Shown here piece after piece: positions 61,731 to 64,000 of a stretch of 64,000 nucleotides of DNA. The notes beneath the pieces were generated by a model. That model saw only the letters and a program-made list of their open reading frames with translations, ran no database searches and was not told where the DNA came from. Source of the stretch: Mangifera indica. Lineage: Eukaryota; Streptophyta; Magnoliopsida; Sapindales; Anacardiaceae. Position 1 is the first letter of the stretch; each line of letters starts with the position of its first letter. The stretch is from assembly GCF_011075055.1 (NCBI RefSeq), contig NC_058149.1:12716449-12780448 (forward strand), read 5' to 3'. A program made the translations under genes and the position numbers.

Positions 61731-64000
61731 TCAAAGCAGATCATCATAAGATACAGGCACCCTGATCCTATCATGAACAGATTTGCGAGTTCCTTCAACA
61801 CTTGACTGCTCCTGCTGATTTCGAGGGACATTCTTAGTACCAGCCAGAATACTAGGTGAGACTCCGTTGGTCAGAGCATAATCTGCTCTTTGGGAGGAAT
61901 CTTCTTTGGTTTGCTCTACTGCTTGCCTGTTGTTTTGTTGCCTGAATTGCTTCTGTGATAAGAAAATTAAAAAAATGTATTATATAAATTAATACAAAAT
62001 GTAAAAAATACAAAAACAAATAAAAAAATCCAAAAACTCTCAGCTAAAAGGCATCTAATATTCATCAAATAAAATTCATAAACACCTCAAATTCCTTCGT
62101 TTTCTTCATTATCTCTTTATAGGCACTTGGTTCTCGTGCTTTAATGATGCTCCATAATATGCCACCACCTGTCCTGGAACGTCTGCCATCAGCAGTCATC
62201 TGCCCTCCACACGCCTGGATGGCATCCACCTGAAAATTAAACATTTTATCATATAGATATCCCAACAGAAAAGGGGTAATTCACCAAACAGGAGCAGCAA
62301 ATACAAAATAGAGGGGTAGCATCAGAACAAAAAAATATGCATCATCATGACTACAAGAAATTAATAGCTCAGATATGTAAACCATAAATTCCACATGTAT
62401 TGCAGTAAGAAATTGCTTCAGGGAAGATGTAGATATATTGCACAGCTCAATCCCAAATTTTCAACCAAGAGGTCAAATCAAAACTTATAAAACATAGATA
62501 TGACGTTTTATGCGGCCGAATAGTGTAATATGTATAATGGAAGAAAATTTCCATAAACATAACCAAAATAACTACATAAAAAATAGAAGGGAAAAATGTA
62601 CTGATTTGTAAATCAAACATGGTGAAATGAGGACCCAGAAACCAAAAGGTACTCACACTGCTAAAAAATAATTTAAGTTGAGCCAAACAACAAAAAAGCA
62701 CACAAGCATGAACAAGAAGGCCCAACTCAATCTTCCTACTCACTTATGTCCAGCATTAGCATGACATATAATCTCTATATGAAAGATTCAAATTAGTTTT
62801 TCCACCAGAAATTTGGAAAACACCTTTCCAAGTGCCAAAATTGGTAAAGTATCTATTTCGATATATGAGATTCAGAAAATTATGAGGAAGAGAGTATTTT
62901 TACTCGAGTGCTGAGTGCAAAACTACAAGAAAAATTATATCAACCTACACAAAAAGTTTATGATGAATTGGTTCAGCCAGGGTATCTCTCAGCTCAGAGC
63001 ACATAGTTTGAAGCAGCCAGAAAAATCTGCAAGCATATCGAAACAAATATAGAGCATCAGATATGAAGAATGCTAGCATGGCTTTAAATAGAATGGATAT
63101 GCATTGTCAGCTCTAGGGTGGTCAAAATCCAACTACAACCCAATCCTCACCTCTGCTTATAGGAAACAGGTGAATCTTACTTTTTGCACACCAGCCAAAT
63201 GTTTCATCAGTAAACATACCGACACAAGGGCAGAGCCAGAGTTCATGATTTGGGGTAACCAGTGTCTGAAAAAGCAGTAAATTATGGGGGCCAAAGAATA
63301 GAAAATTACATTATAGTCGTTAAAATTGTAACCAAAGGCTTCAGTAATTTAAACAAGTTTTGCAGGCTTGGGGGGGCCAGGTCCTCGTCTGCCCACAGAG
63401 TAGATACCAGCATATGGTCAACAAGGCATAGAGATCAGGAAATAAGCTGAGGTAACCCTCAGAAGTATCCAAAACTAGTGATCATAAGTGTTTGAGGAGT
63501 GACAGTAGCATGAAGCGGAACAGACAAGCTACAATGTCCATAACACATGAACTTTGAAGAAAAATTTCAGCACACAAAGAACCCTGCCTAAAGGTACAAT
63601 TTACAAAACGACATTGAAATAAAAACAAAATCTACCAAAACAAATTGCTCAGGTACATACCACCATTAAAATTTAACATGCAATGTTTGTGAATCCAACA
63701 CTATATGGAATTAAAGGAATATGATATACCTCTTTAATGAGATCACTGAGTGCAGAAACCCCCAGGCAACATACAGCAGTGTATACCATGTATGATTTCC
63801 TCTCCTTCAGATGCTTACATGTATCCGAAACAAATCTGTGACAAAATTTTGTCCACTATTAGTACCATAAAAGAACTCCTCAACCCCTTTATCATTCAAG
63901 TTGAAAAATCTTGCAAATTTGAATTAAAAACATAACCTGTTTATGTCTGTAAACTTTGGGCCTACACCACTCCGCTTTTTCTTTTTCCTTTTCTTCTTCT
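61731..64000 (-). CDS. PHAX: PHAX RNA-binding domain protein (partial, 5' end beyond window)
   Basis: C-terminal part of a phosphorylated-adaptor-for-RNA-export (PHAX)-like protein. In animals PHAX binds capped snRNA with the cap-binding complex and CRM1 for nuclear export; the plant protein carries the same RNA-binding domain. Four exons read leftward are visible: 64000-63937 (incomplete), 63835-63730, 62229-62086, 61952-61731. The first has a strongly basic run (KKKRKKKKR) and then SGVGPKFTDINR. The PHAX domain runs FVSDTCKHLKERKSYMVYTA, CCLGVSALSDLIKE, then VDAIQACGGQMTADGRRSRT and GGGILWSIIKAREPSAYKEI. The tail (74 codons including stop) is Gln/Ser-rich and ends RVPVSYDDLL. The start codon and N-terminal region are off the right edge. 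The 1.5-kb intron holds a possible small element (63228-63394). Confidence 0.88.
63228..63394. repeat. Possible small element with GGGCAGA termini in a PHAX intron
   Basis: The left end reads GGGCAGAGCCAG. The right end, reverse-complemented, reads GGGCAGACGAGG. The inside has GGGGGCCAAAG and GGGGGGGCCAGG, wording common in a plant dispersed repeat. The match between ends is only about 7-8 nt, so this is tentative. Confidence 0.35.

Noticed and set aside
1..64000. CRISPR arrays, bacterial operons, integrated virus or autonomous retrotransposon
   Set aside because: No regular short repeats with spacers, no reverse transcriptase, integrase, transposase or capsid motifs in any frame I could read, and all solid genes are spliced plant genes.

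Overview
This is nuclear DNA from a dicotyledonous flowering plant. The genes are split by GT-AG introns, intergenic DNA is very AT-rich and full of small inverted-repeat elements, and the deduced proteins match plant-specific families: BELL homeodomain, NDL, chloroplast SHMT, plastid ferrochelatase and plant PHAX. I assembled each gene by hand from splice signals, reading-frame continuity and similarity to remembered plant proteins. Every exon chain in the confident models keeps frame. I see no bacterial genes, CRISPR array, rRNA, convincing tRNA, or autonomous transposon or virus.

Layout, left to right: ATH1-type BELL homeodomain gene (+, 4.2-6.3 kb) behind a leader with several uORFs; NDL/NDRG-like gene (-, 7.7-10.9 kb); an unidentified plant gene of 445 codons (-, 13.8-16.7 kb); PP2A B55 regulatory subunit (+, 18.2-23.3 kb); mitochondrial complex I PSST subunit (+, 24.3-26.3 kb); KH-domain RNA-binding protein with a Q/G/Y-rich tail (+, 28.3-33.6 kb); plastid ferrochelatase, probably type 1 (-, 36.0-39.2 kb); a doubtful small two-exon gene (+, 40.8-41.1 kb); DUF1764 protein (-, 43.7-44.1 kb); chloroplast serine hydroxymethyltransferase SHM3 (-, 45.9-48.6 kb, leader exon near 49.8 kb); PITH-domain protein (-, 51.2-54.3 kb); BABAM1/MERIT40-like protein (+, 55.8-57.6 kb); PP2C phosphatase (+, 59.9-61.3 kb); and the 3' part of a PHAX-domain gene (-, 61.7 kb to the right edge).

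The genes do not form a pathway. This is an ordinary housekeeping neighbourhood. From memory, several neighbours (SHM3, DUF1764, PP2C, BABAM1-like, ATH1) have Arabidopsis relatives close together on the lower arm of chromosome 4, so the window is probably a conserved syntenic block.

The most notable non-genic content is (a) at least nine copies of an AT-rich foldback/MITE-like family with a shared central core, the best copy having arms of about 70 bp; (b) two elements bounded by AGGGGTGAGC-like inverted termini; (c) several local tandem duplications; and (d) telo-box motifs (AAACCCTA) near the 5' ends of five genes. I found no strong candidate for a wholly new biological system. The best leads are the unidentified gene at 13.8-16.7 kb, the uORF array before ATH1, a candidate frame-breaking exon in the KH gene, and the MITE family.
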